Source: Sulfurimonas sp. (GTDB lineage Bacteria; Campylobacterota; Campylobacteria; Campylobacterales; Sulfurimonadaceae). Taken from it: a DNA stretch of 51,648 nucleotides. The stretch covers positions 1-51,648 of the forward strand of contig JALSLQ010000046.1 of assembly GCA_026988235.1 (NCBI GenBank). Reading direction: 5' to 3'. Both the position numbers and the translations under genes were made by a program. This document shows, piece after piece, positions 36,476 to 43,558 of the stretch (its first letter is position 1; each line of letters opens with the position of its first letter). Below the pieces are notes generated by a model, which saw nothing but the letters and a program-made list of their open reading frames with translations, was not told the origin of the DNA and made no database searches.

Positions 36476-36525
36476 AAAAAAAAGTTTTGCGGGGGATAAC
36501 TCATGCCGAATGTCACTTATCGCAA
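36476..36525 (-). terminator. Possible intrinsic terminator of the AAA+ ATPase gene
   Basis: On the minus strand TTGC and GATAA pair with TTATC and GCAA around a CCCC bulge, and eight T residues follow (from 36483-36476). It lies 18 bases after the AAA+ stop and just before the presumed nuo promoter. The bulge makes the call uncertain. Confidence 0.4.
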
Positions 36526-36542
36526 CACCGACAAAGGAAGAT

Positions 36543-38279
36543 TTATTTATTTAAAAAGCCCATTGACTTTTCACTATCAAAATTGGCGTCTTTTTCGCGT
36601 TTTATCTCATCAATAAAATCTTTATGTGTAAAAAGGGGAGTTTCTCTTACAGCTATTTTATAGGCTGTGTTTTTTACTATAAGATTAATTTGACCACCCG
36701 TTAAAGAGTATTCAGCAAGTGTCTCAACATTGAAGTTTTCTTCATACGGTGCCTCAGACGGCAACATTTTTTTCCACAACTCAAGGCGTTGTCCTTTATC
36801 AGGCTTTTTAAACTCGATTTTATAGTTAAAGCGTCTTGAAAATGCTTTGTCTATATTTTCAAGTAAATTTGTCGTAGCGATGAGCATGCCACGAAAATTT
36901 TCAATCTGCTCAAGAAAAATATTTTGCATTTGGTTATGCATCTGATCTGATCCCGTAATGTTACCGCTACTTCTTGCCCCTAAAAACTGATCTGCTTCAT
37001 TTAGTAACAGTATTGGCTCTGTTTTTGTTTTTTCAGTCAAATCATAAAAAGTATCAAAAATTTTACGCACATTTTTTTCACTCTCTCCCACATACATAGA
37101 AAGAATTTTAGAACAATCAAAAGCAAGTACTTGGCGCTTGAGAGATTTTGCCAAAGAGTATGCCGTCATTGTTTTTCCCGTTCCCGCAGGTCCATAAAAT
37201 ATTATGCGTGCATCTATACCGCTTTTTTTATCTTTTATGCCCCATTTTACAAGACGAGAAACCACTTCTTTGTCTACCTGTTTCATCAAGTTTTCAAGTG
37301 TCTCTTTTGTTTTATCATTGAGTACCACATCATCCAAAGAAGTATCACTCTCAACAAGTTCAAAAATATCCTGTTCTTCCACTAAAGCATTCAGCTTCAA
37401 TCGTGTTACCTTTTTCGTTTTTTGCGGATGTATAATGCGTTGCAAGACATCATCTACTATATAGAATGAACGACTGATGCCACCAAAAGGGTTGAGCATC
37501 TCTTCATAATCTATAATACCATTACTTAAAAGGTTAGAACCCTCTTCAAGCAATGAACGATTTTTTATGCGTTCATATTCATCCAACGAAATTAAATCTA
37601 TAAGCGTATTCATTTCGCGTAAAGAAGACTCAGTCGAACCATATTCTTCACGAAGCAATGCAATAAAGATAACCTGTTCATAAGTACTCATCTTCTTTTG
37701 TTTGAAGAATTTGTCGAGTACAAGATTTTCAGAACTTTGTTTCACTCGTTCTTCAATCCTCATTTCAAGTAACTTAAGCTTATTTTGTAACCTGTCAATT
37801 CCAAGTGAGTGTTCATGAACATTTTGACGAATTACACTCATTTTTTGATACAACTCTATTCTGAAAAACTGATCTTGCAGATATTCCAAATGGTCAGAGT
37901 ATGGTTTCACCTCAGGCAAATCCAAGTCAAGTGTTCCATCTTGTAACAGTTTTAAAAACGCAGGCGTCAGTCCAACTGCAGTATTTAAAAGTTCAAGCGG
38001 TGTGACATCGGCAATTTTGATAGGTGTAAAACTCTGCTGGTGTAACCAACCGAGTTCTAACAGATTTTTGAGTTCTTTAAGATGTTTTAAATGCTCATAA
38101 TTTTCACTTTTATACAAATCTTGTAGTAAATCAAGCACAAGTACATCATCTTGCCCTTTCAGATATTTTTGTGCAATATATTGAAGCATTTTTGCTTCAT
38201 CAATACTGCACTTTAAATGTATAAATATTTCTGATTTTTCAATCTCTTTTTCGTTTAAAAAATTCACTAATGTTTTCAA
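36543..38279 (-). CDS. AAA+ ATPase of unknown target
   Basis: A 578-residue protein with a single C-terminal AAA+ domain: Walker A G-P-A-G-T-G-K-T (363-370), Walker B L-L-L-N-E-A-D (425-430, with Asn427 where most AAA proteins have Asp), sensor 1 A-T-T-N471, and Arg finger candidates R482/R483. The N-terminal 300 residues are helical, with a Leu-rich region and a coiled-coil patch around 145-185, and resemble no domain I can name. No protease or membrane segment is attached. It follows the FadL gene by 8 bases and probably shares its transcript. It may remodel a protein partner; the substrate is unknown. Confidence 0.8.
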   Translation of the reverse strand: MKTLVNFLNEKEIEKSEIFIHLKCSIDEAKMLQYIAQKYLKGQDDVLVLDLLQDLYKSENYEHLKHLKELKNLLELGWLHQQSFTPIKIADVTPLELLNTAVGLTPAFLKLLQDGTLDLDLPEVKPYSDHLEYLQDQFFRIELYQKMSVIRQNVHEHSLGIDRLQNKLKLLEMRIEERVKQSSENLVLDKFFKQKKMSTYEQVIFIALLREEYGSTESSLREMNTLIDLISLDEYERIKNRSLLEEGSNLLSNGIIDYEEMLNPFGGISRSFYIVDDVLQRIIHPQKTKKVTRLKLNALVEEQDIFELVESDTSLDDVVLNDKTKETLENLMKQVDKEVVSRLVKWGIKDKKSGIDARIIFYGPAGTGKTMTAYSLAKSLKRQVLAFDCSKILSMYVGESEKNVRKIFDTFYDLTEKTKTEPILLLNEADQFLGARSSGNITGSDQMHNQMQNIFLEQIENFRGMLIATTNLLENIDKAFSRRFNYKIEFKKPDKGQRLELWKKMLPSEAPYEENFNVETLAEYSLTGGQINLIVKNTAYKIAVRETPLFTHKDFIDEIKREKDANFDSEKSMGFLNK

Positions 38280-38287
38280 TTATTTCC

Positions 38288-39466
38288 TTAAAATTTATAA
38301 CCAAGACCTGCAGAGATGATGAGTACATCACCGCCTGTAAACTCTCCGTTAATTGCATTATCATTCACACTTGAAGAAACAGTTCTACTCTTATGTATTG
38401 AATAAAGTGCTGATAATCCTAGATCTAGTTTATCATTTATTTTATAACGACTGCCCAATGAGACGGCAACTGTATCTGTACCAGGAAGCTCAAAACCTAA
38501 AGTTTTTTCAGGAACAGGTGATTCATCTATAACTAAACCTGCCATAAGCGTCATCGTGTTTAACTCCTGAGTCAATCCAAATCTAAATGTGTTTGTGTCT
38601 TTCCAATTTTTTGGTTTTGGATTACCCAAAACAAATTCAGAAGTTGCATTTGCAAAATTAAAATCAAGATTTGAATATGCTGACCAGTATGTTCTTTCAT
38701 AAACAGCTTCTAGTGTTGTTTTAGTAGGAAAAGTATATGCAAATGCAAGATTCAAAGCAGCCGGCAGAGGTAAACTTACACTCACATCACCATTAGCTCC
38801 AGCAACAACTCTACTTGTCGTGCCATCAACATTCATATTGATTTTTGAACGATATGTGACACCAATTTCTAAAGCTTCCATCGGTTTGTATTCCAAAGCT
38901 AGGTTATAACCAAAATCTAATCCTGTTCCTGTCATGTCATAATAAGCATTAGTAACAATTCCATCTGAGTAAAGTGCTCTAAAACCTGCAGCTACCGATA
39001 ATGTATTGTTGATTTTAAATGCTACTGTTGGATTCACTTCAACTGTTTTTAGGGTAAACTCTTTTGCACTTGTCGATCCCGGAGCATCATTCCATTTTTT
39101 AGAAAGTCCCCCAGGTGAAGTAATACTCAGCCCTACTCTCACACCATTAGCCCCTAATGCACCAGATACATAATGTAAAGTTGGAACATAAAAGTTTTCA
39201 TACTTAGACTTAATTTCATTGCCACCTACAGGTTTATATGTAATTTTATCAAGCCCAATATATGTTACATCCGCTTCAATGTGATTTTCATCCGACATAA
39301 AGACCATCTTTGCAGGATTATAATACGCTGCATCTGCACTATTTTGATTATGTGCAATATTTGCCGCACCGAGTGCTACTGCATTTGTTGATGTTTCAGG
39401 AATTTTATATCCATTTGCCATCATAATAGAACTTGCCACAAGTGACATAAAAACTATCTTTTTCAT
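38288..39466 (-). CDS. FadL/TodX-family outer membrane transport protein
   Basis: A 392-residue protein with an N-terminal signal peptide (about 1-19, M-M-A-N-G-Y) and then the FadL-type hatch region, S-T-N-A-V-A-L-G-A-A-N-I-A with D-A-A-Y-Y-N-P-A-K-M. The rest is alternating amphipathic strands, ending in the Phe-terminated beta-barrel signal A-G-L-G-Y-K-F. Such porins admit hydrophobic compounds such as long-chain fatty acids or aromatic hydrocarbons. Length is slightly below the E. coli FadL. A TAATAT -10-like box in the upstream AT-rich stretch precedes GGGAAA; cluster B of the REP-like repeats lies just upstream. Confidence 0.9.
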   Translation of the reverse strand: MKKIVFMSLVASSIMMANGYKIPETSTNAVALGAANIAHNQNSADAAYYNPAKMVFMSDENHIEADVTYIGLDKITYKPVGGNEIKSKYENFYVPTLHYVSGALGANGVRVGLSITSPGGLSKKWNDAPGSTSAKEFTLKTVEVNPTVAFKINNTLSVAAGFRALYSDGIVTNAYYDMTGTGLDFGYNLALEYKPMEALEIGVTYRSKINMNVDGTTSRVVAGANGDVSVSLPLPAALNLAFAYTFPTKTTLEAVYERTYWSAYSNLDFNFANATSEFVLGNPKPKNWKDTNTFRFGLTQELNTMTLMAGLVIDESPVPEKTLGFELPGTDTVAVSLGSRYKINDKLDLGLSALYSIHKSRTVSSSVNDNAINGEFTGGDVLIISAGLGYKF

Positions 39467-39530
39467 ATTTTCCCTTTTTTCTATATTTTTCTGCTTGTCA
39501 TATTATCTTATTTTTCCTCAAATAACTATA

Positions 39531-39806
39531 AAATAAAGGATGGGTTCCGAAATACAGCATCTTCCAGGAACCGGTACTTCAGTGCCGGCTATTACTTTCT
39601 TGCCACTCTCAGCCCACCCTAAAGGATGGGTTCCAACAAAGAGAGGCTTCCGAGAAAGCATTAATTTTCTTAACTTAATGGCATCGGGACTGCAGTCCGC
39701 GTTGCGAGATGTTTCGGAACTAGCTATTACAATTTTCCTGAGACTCTCAGCCTTGACTGAAGTCTGCGTTGCTAGATGTTTCGGAACCGGTACTTCAGTG
39801 CCGGCT
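39531..39806. repeat. REP/REPIN-like hairpin cluster B
   Basis: This 345-base gap between nfo and the FadL gene holds no gene, only repeats of the cluster A type. Half copy at 39531-39548 (-). Copy (+): GGAA 39567-39570, CCGGTAC 39571-39577, TTCA 39578-39581, GTGCCGG 39582-39588. Copy (-): stem GGATGGG 39624-39630 with CCCACCC 39613-39619 around TAAA, then TTCC. Degenerate copies lie at about 39686-39700 and 39752-39768, with flank GTTGC-GATGTTTCGG (39701-39717; GCTAGATGTTTCGG at 39771-39784). Copy (+): 39783-39804, identical to the first complete one. The linker TTGCCACTCTCAG (39600-39612) matches cluster A. Confidence 0.8.
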
Positions 39807-39811
39807 AAAAG

Positions 39812-40696
39812 CTAAAATGAGTATAAAAGTGCTATTTCTTCAGCCCATATCGTTTCATCGATTGTTTCAAGTATAAGCGGAATATCATCCATCCGTTCAT
39901 CATTCATAATAAATCTAAAAGCATCAAGCCCGATTTCACCCTTGCCTAAAGAGTGATGTCTATCTACTTTTGCACCCAAAGGCGGTTTTGAGTCATTGAT
40001 ATGCATACCACTTAAATACTCAAAGCCAACAATCTCACCAAATTCATTCCATGTTTTCTCATACGCTTCTTTTGTTCGTATGTCATACCCTGCGGTAAAC
40101 ATATGACAGGTATCTATACATACCCCAATGCGTGATTTGTCTTTAATTCTTTCTATAATATACGCTAAATGTTCAAACTTATACCCAAGATTACTGCCTT
40201 GTCCTGCTGTATTTTCTATCACTGCTTTTACATTTTGCGTTTGTTCTAGTGCAAGGTTAATCGACTCAGCAATGACATCAAGACATTTGTTTTCTATTGT
40301 CTGCAATAAAGCACTCTCTTCTTTTTGTTTTTTTGTCAGCTTTGCCAAATGACTGCCGGGGTGGAAATTGAGTTTATCAAGTCCGAGTGCATCACATCGT
40401 TCTAATTCATCTATAAAAGCAGCTCGTGATTTTTCAAGTTTTTCAACCTCTGGATGCCCTAGGTTGATTAGATAACTGTCATGTGGCAAGACATGTTTTG
40501 CTGATATGCCACTTGCATCAAGTGCTTCTTTGAACTTTGCTATTGTTTCATCATCAAGCGGTTTTGCAACCCACTGTCTTTGATTTTTAGTAAAAAGGGC
40601 AAAAGCTTTTGCCCCTATCTCTTTTGCATTCATGGGCGCATTGTAAACGCCCCCACTTGCACTTACATGTGCTCCTACAAATTTACGGCTTGTCAT
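39812..40696 (-). CDS. nfo: Endonuclease IV
   Basis: Nfo (294 residues) is a Zn-dependent AP endonuclease that incises at abasic sites and removes 3' blocking groups in base excision repair. Metal-site motifs are visible: [44 protein letters not shown], and L-I-L-E-T. The opening [10 protein letters not shown] is the family start. It overlaps the upstream lipoprotein gene by four bases (ATGA). Its stop lies just 6 bases from a REP-like hairpin. Confidence 0.95.
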   Translation of the reverse strand: MTSRKFVGAHVSASGGVYNAPMNAKEIGAKAFALFTKNQRQWVAKPLDDETIAKFKEALDASGISAKHVLPHDSYLINLGHPEVEKLEKSRAAFIDELERCDALGLDKLNFHPGSHLAKLTKKQKEESALLQTIENKCLDVIAESINLALEQTQNVKAVIENTAGQGSNLGYKFEHLAYIIERIKDKSRIGVCIDTCHMFTAGYDIRTKEAYEKTWNEFGEIVGFEYLSGMHINDSKPPLGAKVDRHHSLGKGEIGLDAFRFIMNDERMDDIPLILETIDETIWAEEIALLYSF

Positions 40697-41163
40697 CTCT
40701 GTAATTCCTTAATTTTTATAAGTATATGATTTGTTTTGTCTTTAAAATAAATTTCTTGAGAGTTTACACTATATTTTATATTTACATCTGAAGTTTTTAT
40801 GTTCTGTACAAATCCGTCATCTTTTTTTAAGCTATTTTTTCCATTATATATTTTTTTACCTAAAATGACATTTTGCAGCAAAGAAGCGGGATAGGATGCT
40901 GACAAATACTCTTCATTAAAACTACTTTTACTCATGCACCCTTCATTAACACAAATCAAATGATTGATATGAATCCGTTGATAAACATGCCCTGCTATAA
41001 AAAGTTCTAACTCTATCGCATCATCAGTATGTCTAACATAACCTATATCGGAAAATTTTAATTTTGGAGATTTTATCGTGACGATTTTTGCGCGTGTGTG
41101 CTCATAATTTTTAATACTACAAGCACTAAAAAACAGAGCAAAAGCGATGAAAAGGTATTTCAT
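40693..41163 (-). CDS. Putative lipoprotein
   Basis: A 156-residue protein with a short lipoprotein signal: [13 protein letters not shown] at residues 3-15, where C15 would be lipidated. The mature part contains alternating beta-type segments and a C-V-N-E-G-C pair that could form a disulfide. I do not recognise the family. It starts right after the stop of the 52-residue Cys protein and overlaps nfo, so the three are coupled. The product is probably outer-membrane or periplasmic. Confidence 0.7.
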   Translation of the reverse strand: MKYLFIAFALFFSACSIKNYEHTRAKIVTIKSPKLKFSDIGYVRHTDDAIELELFIAGHVYQRIHINHLICVNEGCMSKSSFNEEYLSASYPASLLQNVILGKKIYNGKNSLKKDDGFVQNIKTSDVNIKYSVNSQEIYFKDKTNHILIKIKELQR

Positions 41164-41322
41164 CTATTTTTGTAAGAATTTACCGCATTTTTTTGTAGCT
41201 GTTCCGCCAAACTCTTTTATCTCACGAGCTGTGCCGTTTTTTGCTATTACCTGTCTTTTACATTCATCTTTTGCTATACATTCTGGGTTTTCACATCCTA
41301 TATCTTCTGGTACCTGTGCCAT
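41164..41322 (-). CDS. Small 52-residue Cys-containing protein
   Basis: This short gene reads M-A-Q-V-P-E-D-I-G-C-E-N-P-E-C with Cys at 10, 15, 21 and 46 (C-x4-C-x5-C-x24-C), which suits a small metal-binding fold. The ribosome-binding site AAGGAAGG is seven bases before the ATG. A TATAAT at 41360-41355 on the minus strand lies about 32 bases upstream of the ATG. The stop codon abuts the lipoprotein start. There is no signal peptide, so it should be cytoplasmic. It probably heads the operon with the lipoprotein gene and nfo. I do not recognise the family. Confidence 0.7.
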   Translation of the reverse strand: MAQVPEDIGCENPECIAKDECKRQVIAKNGTAREIKEFGGTATKKCGKFLQK

Positions 41323-41354
41323 ATCTGCCTTCCTTATTTAAAAAATTTGATGAA

Positions 41355-41360
41355 ATTATA
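41355..41360 (-). promoter_or_regulatory. -10 box for the small protein-lipoprotein-nfo operon
   Basis: TATAAT on the minus strand (41360-41355), 32 bases before the ATG at 41322. The TTGACA nearby (41375-41370) is only 9 bases away and cannot be its -35. Confidence 0.5.
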
Positions 41361-41423
41361 ATATATTTTTGTCAATTTGCAATAAATTAAGACTATTTCT
41401 TTTACACATGCTACTCTAACAGT

Positions 41424-42692
41424 ATGAAAATCCATATAGACATTGACTGTTTTTTTGTAAGTGCTGCGAGAATTGTTGCACCTGAACTTGAGCATAAAGC
41501 AGTTGCAATCGGTGGGCGGAGTGATACAAAAATTTTTACGCAAGACGCCAAAAACCAAACAGTGAATTTTGAAAACTCTGGTTCTTTTGTGCCGACTTTT
41601 TATAAAACCTATGAAAACGGGGACGATTTAAAAAGTTTTCAAGATGAAGACGGACGCATTCGCGGTATTCTCACGACTTCAAGTTATGAAGCTCGTGCGT
41701 ATGGTATAAAAACGGCTATGAGTATTCGCGAGGCCTTACAACTCTGCCCACAGCTCATTATAAAAGCACCAAATATGTCTTTGTATCAAGAACTTTCACA
41801 TAAACTCCACGAATTTTTAGCACGCAAAATTCCACTGATAGAGCAGGCATCTATTGACGAATTTTACGGAGATGTAAGCGGCTGGATAAAAGACGAAGAG
41901 ATTCCCGAGTTCATAGATAATCTAAGACATGAAATCAAAAAAGAGTTACAACTGCCGGTTTCCATAGGTGCTGCAAATACTCGCTATATTGCAAAACTTG
42001 CAACTACTTACGCCAAGCCTTTTGGATGTAAAACCATCACGCAATATGAATTTGACAGCTTTGTCAATCCCATCAAGGTGGAGGATTTTGCCGGCATAGG
42101 AAAAAGTATGAAAAATAAACTCCATGCTGTACACATCAAAACACTTGGAGAATTGAGAAACAGGAAAGGAACCGTTGAGTCATGGGGACCTTATGCAAAA
42201 GAACTCTATAAGCGTGTCAACGGAGAGAGTGATGCGGAGATTCAAACAAATCACAAAAGAAAATCTATAGGAATATCTAGAACTTTCGATGCCCTCTATG
42301 AAAGGTTAGAACTCCAAAGACGGGTACATGTACTCGCAAGACATCTTAGTTTTGCCATTATGAAACTCAAAGTTATTCCTACGGTATTTCATGTAAGTAT
42401 TCATTATGAAATGAATCAAAAATCTCACAAAAATGTTTCTCTTGCCGAAATATTTACCGAAAAAAAATTCGATAGTTTATGTTTAAACCTTTTTTTAGAA
42501 GCAGACATACATAAACGCTTGAAAGTGATACGACTCAGTATAAACTGTTCAAGTTTTACAAGAGATTCAAAAAAAGAACTCTCGCTTATAGGCTTTGAAG
42601 AAGAGCAAAAGATGTATACGCTTACATGTAAGGTGCAAAAACTGCGTGTAAAATACGGTATAGACACACTCAAGTTTGCAAGTGAACTCTAA
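41424..42692 (+). CDS. Y-family DNA polymerase (DinB/Pol IV-like)
   Basis: A 422-residue translesion polymerase. The palm acidic residues are visible: D6 and D8 in H-I-D-I-D-C-F-F, and D145-E146 in A-S-I-D-E-F-Y-G-D. The fingers have A-R-A-Y-G-I-K-T-A-M-S, and the thumb has helix-hairpin-helix F-A-G-I-G. A polar insert of about 45 residues (33-80) between the first strands and the fingers is not present in E. coli DinB. No C-terminal beta-clamp peptide of the Q-L-x-L-F type is evident. It stands alone, divergent from the small protein gene. One TTACATGTAA (42622) near the end is read L-T-C-K. No LexA-type box was found. Confidence 0.88.
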   Translation: MKIHIDIDCFFVSAARIVAPELEHKAVAIGGRSDTKIFTQDAKNQTVNFENSGSFVPTFYKTYENGDDLKSFQDEDGRIRGILTTSSYEARAYGIKTAMSIREALQLCPQLIIKAPNMSLYQELSHKLHEFLARKIPLIEQASIDEFYGDVSGWIKDEEIPEFIDNLRHEIKKELQLPVSIGAANTRYIAKLATTYAKPFGCKTITQYEFDSFVNPIKVEDFAGIGKSMKNKLHAVHIKTLGELRNRKGTVESWGPYAKELYKRVNGESDAEIQTNHKRKSIGISRTFDALYERLELQRRVHVLARHLSFAIMKLKVIPTVFHVSIHYEMNQKSHKNVSLAEIFTEKKFDSLCLNLFLEADIHKRLKVIRLSINCSSFTRDSKKELSLIGFEEEQKMYTLTCKVQKLRVKYGIDTLKFASEL

Positions 42693-42793
42693 AATATTTA
42701 ATTATATATTATACTTATAATTATATTTTCAATAAAGTAACATATTAAATCATTTTTTCTTATTTTACTACTTTTTTAAAAAATAAGCACATA

Positions 42794-42827
42794 CTTAAAA
42801 TTACTTTAAGCATATCTTCCATACAAT
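42794..42827 (+). promoter_or_regulatory. Possible tad promoter with operator-like inverted repeat
   Basis: CTTAAA-N5-TTTAAG (42794-42810) lies 11 bases before a TACAAT -10-like box (42822-42827). The inverted repeat would sit over the -35 region, a common place for a repressor or activator. It lies upstream of the first Tad gene in a 180-base A+T-rich gap. Only one copy was seen. Confidence 0.35.
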
Positions 42828-42872
42828 AGCTCAAATATCACAAAAATATCAAAAAAGTGTGTAAGGAATGTG

Positions 42873-43274
42873 ATGATTGTATTCGTTTACTTTATAATTA
42901 TTGCTTCTGTGATTTCATATATTGATAGTAAAAAAAGAATTATTCCGGACAAGGTAATTATTCCAGCATTTATTGGCTTAGTTTTTCTAAAATATTTAGA
43001 ACACTCTTTGTCTGTAAATGATGTGATTGCAATCGGTTTGGTTCTTGTCATCTTTTTGATACCTATCATTTTAAATATGGCTTTTGGTGGCGGTGATTTA
43101 CGATTTGGTGCTTTTTGTGCGCTCTTTGTAGGTTTGGAACAAGTCGGGTACTTTATTTTACTTGCCGGTATGATTCATTTAATCATTTTAGCGGTTGTAA
43201 AAAAGAAAAGTTATGGTTTTGCTCCGGCAATGAGCATCGGCGCACTTATAAGCTACGGTATAGGAAAAATATGA
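42873..43274 (+). CDS. Tad prepilin peptidase (TadV/CpaA)
   Basis: A 133-residue aspartic membrane peptidase that trims Flp-type prepilins and pseudopilins. I start it at ATG 42873, with AAGGA at 42863-42867; GTG at 42870 is an alternative. The catalytic Asp pair is D18 (S-Y-I-D-S-K-K-R) and D75 (G-G-G-D-L-R-F-G), with about five membrane segments. It lacks the N-terminal methylase and the zinc motif of PilD, as the TadV class does. Its end overlaps the next gene by four bases. No Flp pilin gene is present upstream or downstream in the window. Confidence 0.85.
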   Translation: MIVFVYFIIIASVISYIDSKKRIIPDKVIIPAFIGLVFLKYLEHSLSVNDVIAIGLVLVIFLIPIILNMAFGGGDLRFGAFCALFVGLEQVGYFILLAGMIHLIILAVVKKKSYGFAPAMSIGALISYGIGKI

Positions 43275-43546
43275 GAAGAGGTTCTGCGGCACTTGTACCA
43301 TTGTTATTGGCAATTATGCTGTTGTTTTGGTTCATCTGGTTTATGGGTGGAGAAAGTGACAACTTGCATAAAGTCAACCAGTTAGAAAATTTGCAGCACA
43401 CACAGGAGCGTTTGATTCTTGCAGCATGTCGAAAAAAGCAGGAACTTTATGATGCAAACAGAAGTCTCACTGATGAGCAACTAAATGTGAAAGTGAGTCA
43501 ATATATTCATAATATTATGATTTTAAATAACATAGATGAAAATTAA
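43271..43546 (+). CDS. Single-TM protein of the Tad locus, TadE-like N-terminus
   Basis: A 91-residue protein with the start M-R-R-G-S-A-A-L-V-P and a membrane helix at about residues 7-26, then a hydrophilic helical tail ending N-N-I-D-E-N. The R-R-G-S-A-A start followed by a Pro-containing hydrophobic stretch resembles TadE/TadF pseudopilins, but the length is small and the usual Glu in the helix is absent. It overlaps the peptidase gene (ATGA), 12 bases before the next gene. It could be a pseudopilin-like subunit; no firm family match. Confidence 0.7.
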   Translation: MRRGSAALVPLLLAIMLLFWFIWFMGGESDNLHKVNQLENLQHTQERLILAACRKKQELYDANRSLTDEQLNVKVSQYIHNIMILNNIDEN

Positions 43547-43558
43547 AAAGGGGAAAAA

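Noticed and set aside
36471-36542. Small RNA gene in the GC-rich part of the gap before nuoA
   Set aside because: The pairing is short with a CCCC bulge and is followed by a T run on the minus strand, which fits a weak terminator after the AAA+ gene better.
39540-39815. 91-codon ORF across REP-like cluster B
   Set aside because: It reads through inverted repeats, has no ribosome-binding site, and its peptide is a translation of the repeat words.
41370-41375. TTGACA as a -35 for the 52-residue protein gene
   Set aside because: Only 9 bases separate it from the TATAAT; a -35 needs about 17.
43115-43546. 143-codon ORF overlapping the prepilin peptidase in another frame
   Set aside because: Only the part from ATG 43271 looks like a protein; the upstream part is the shadow of the peptidase gene.
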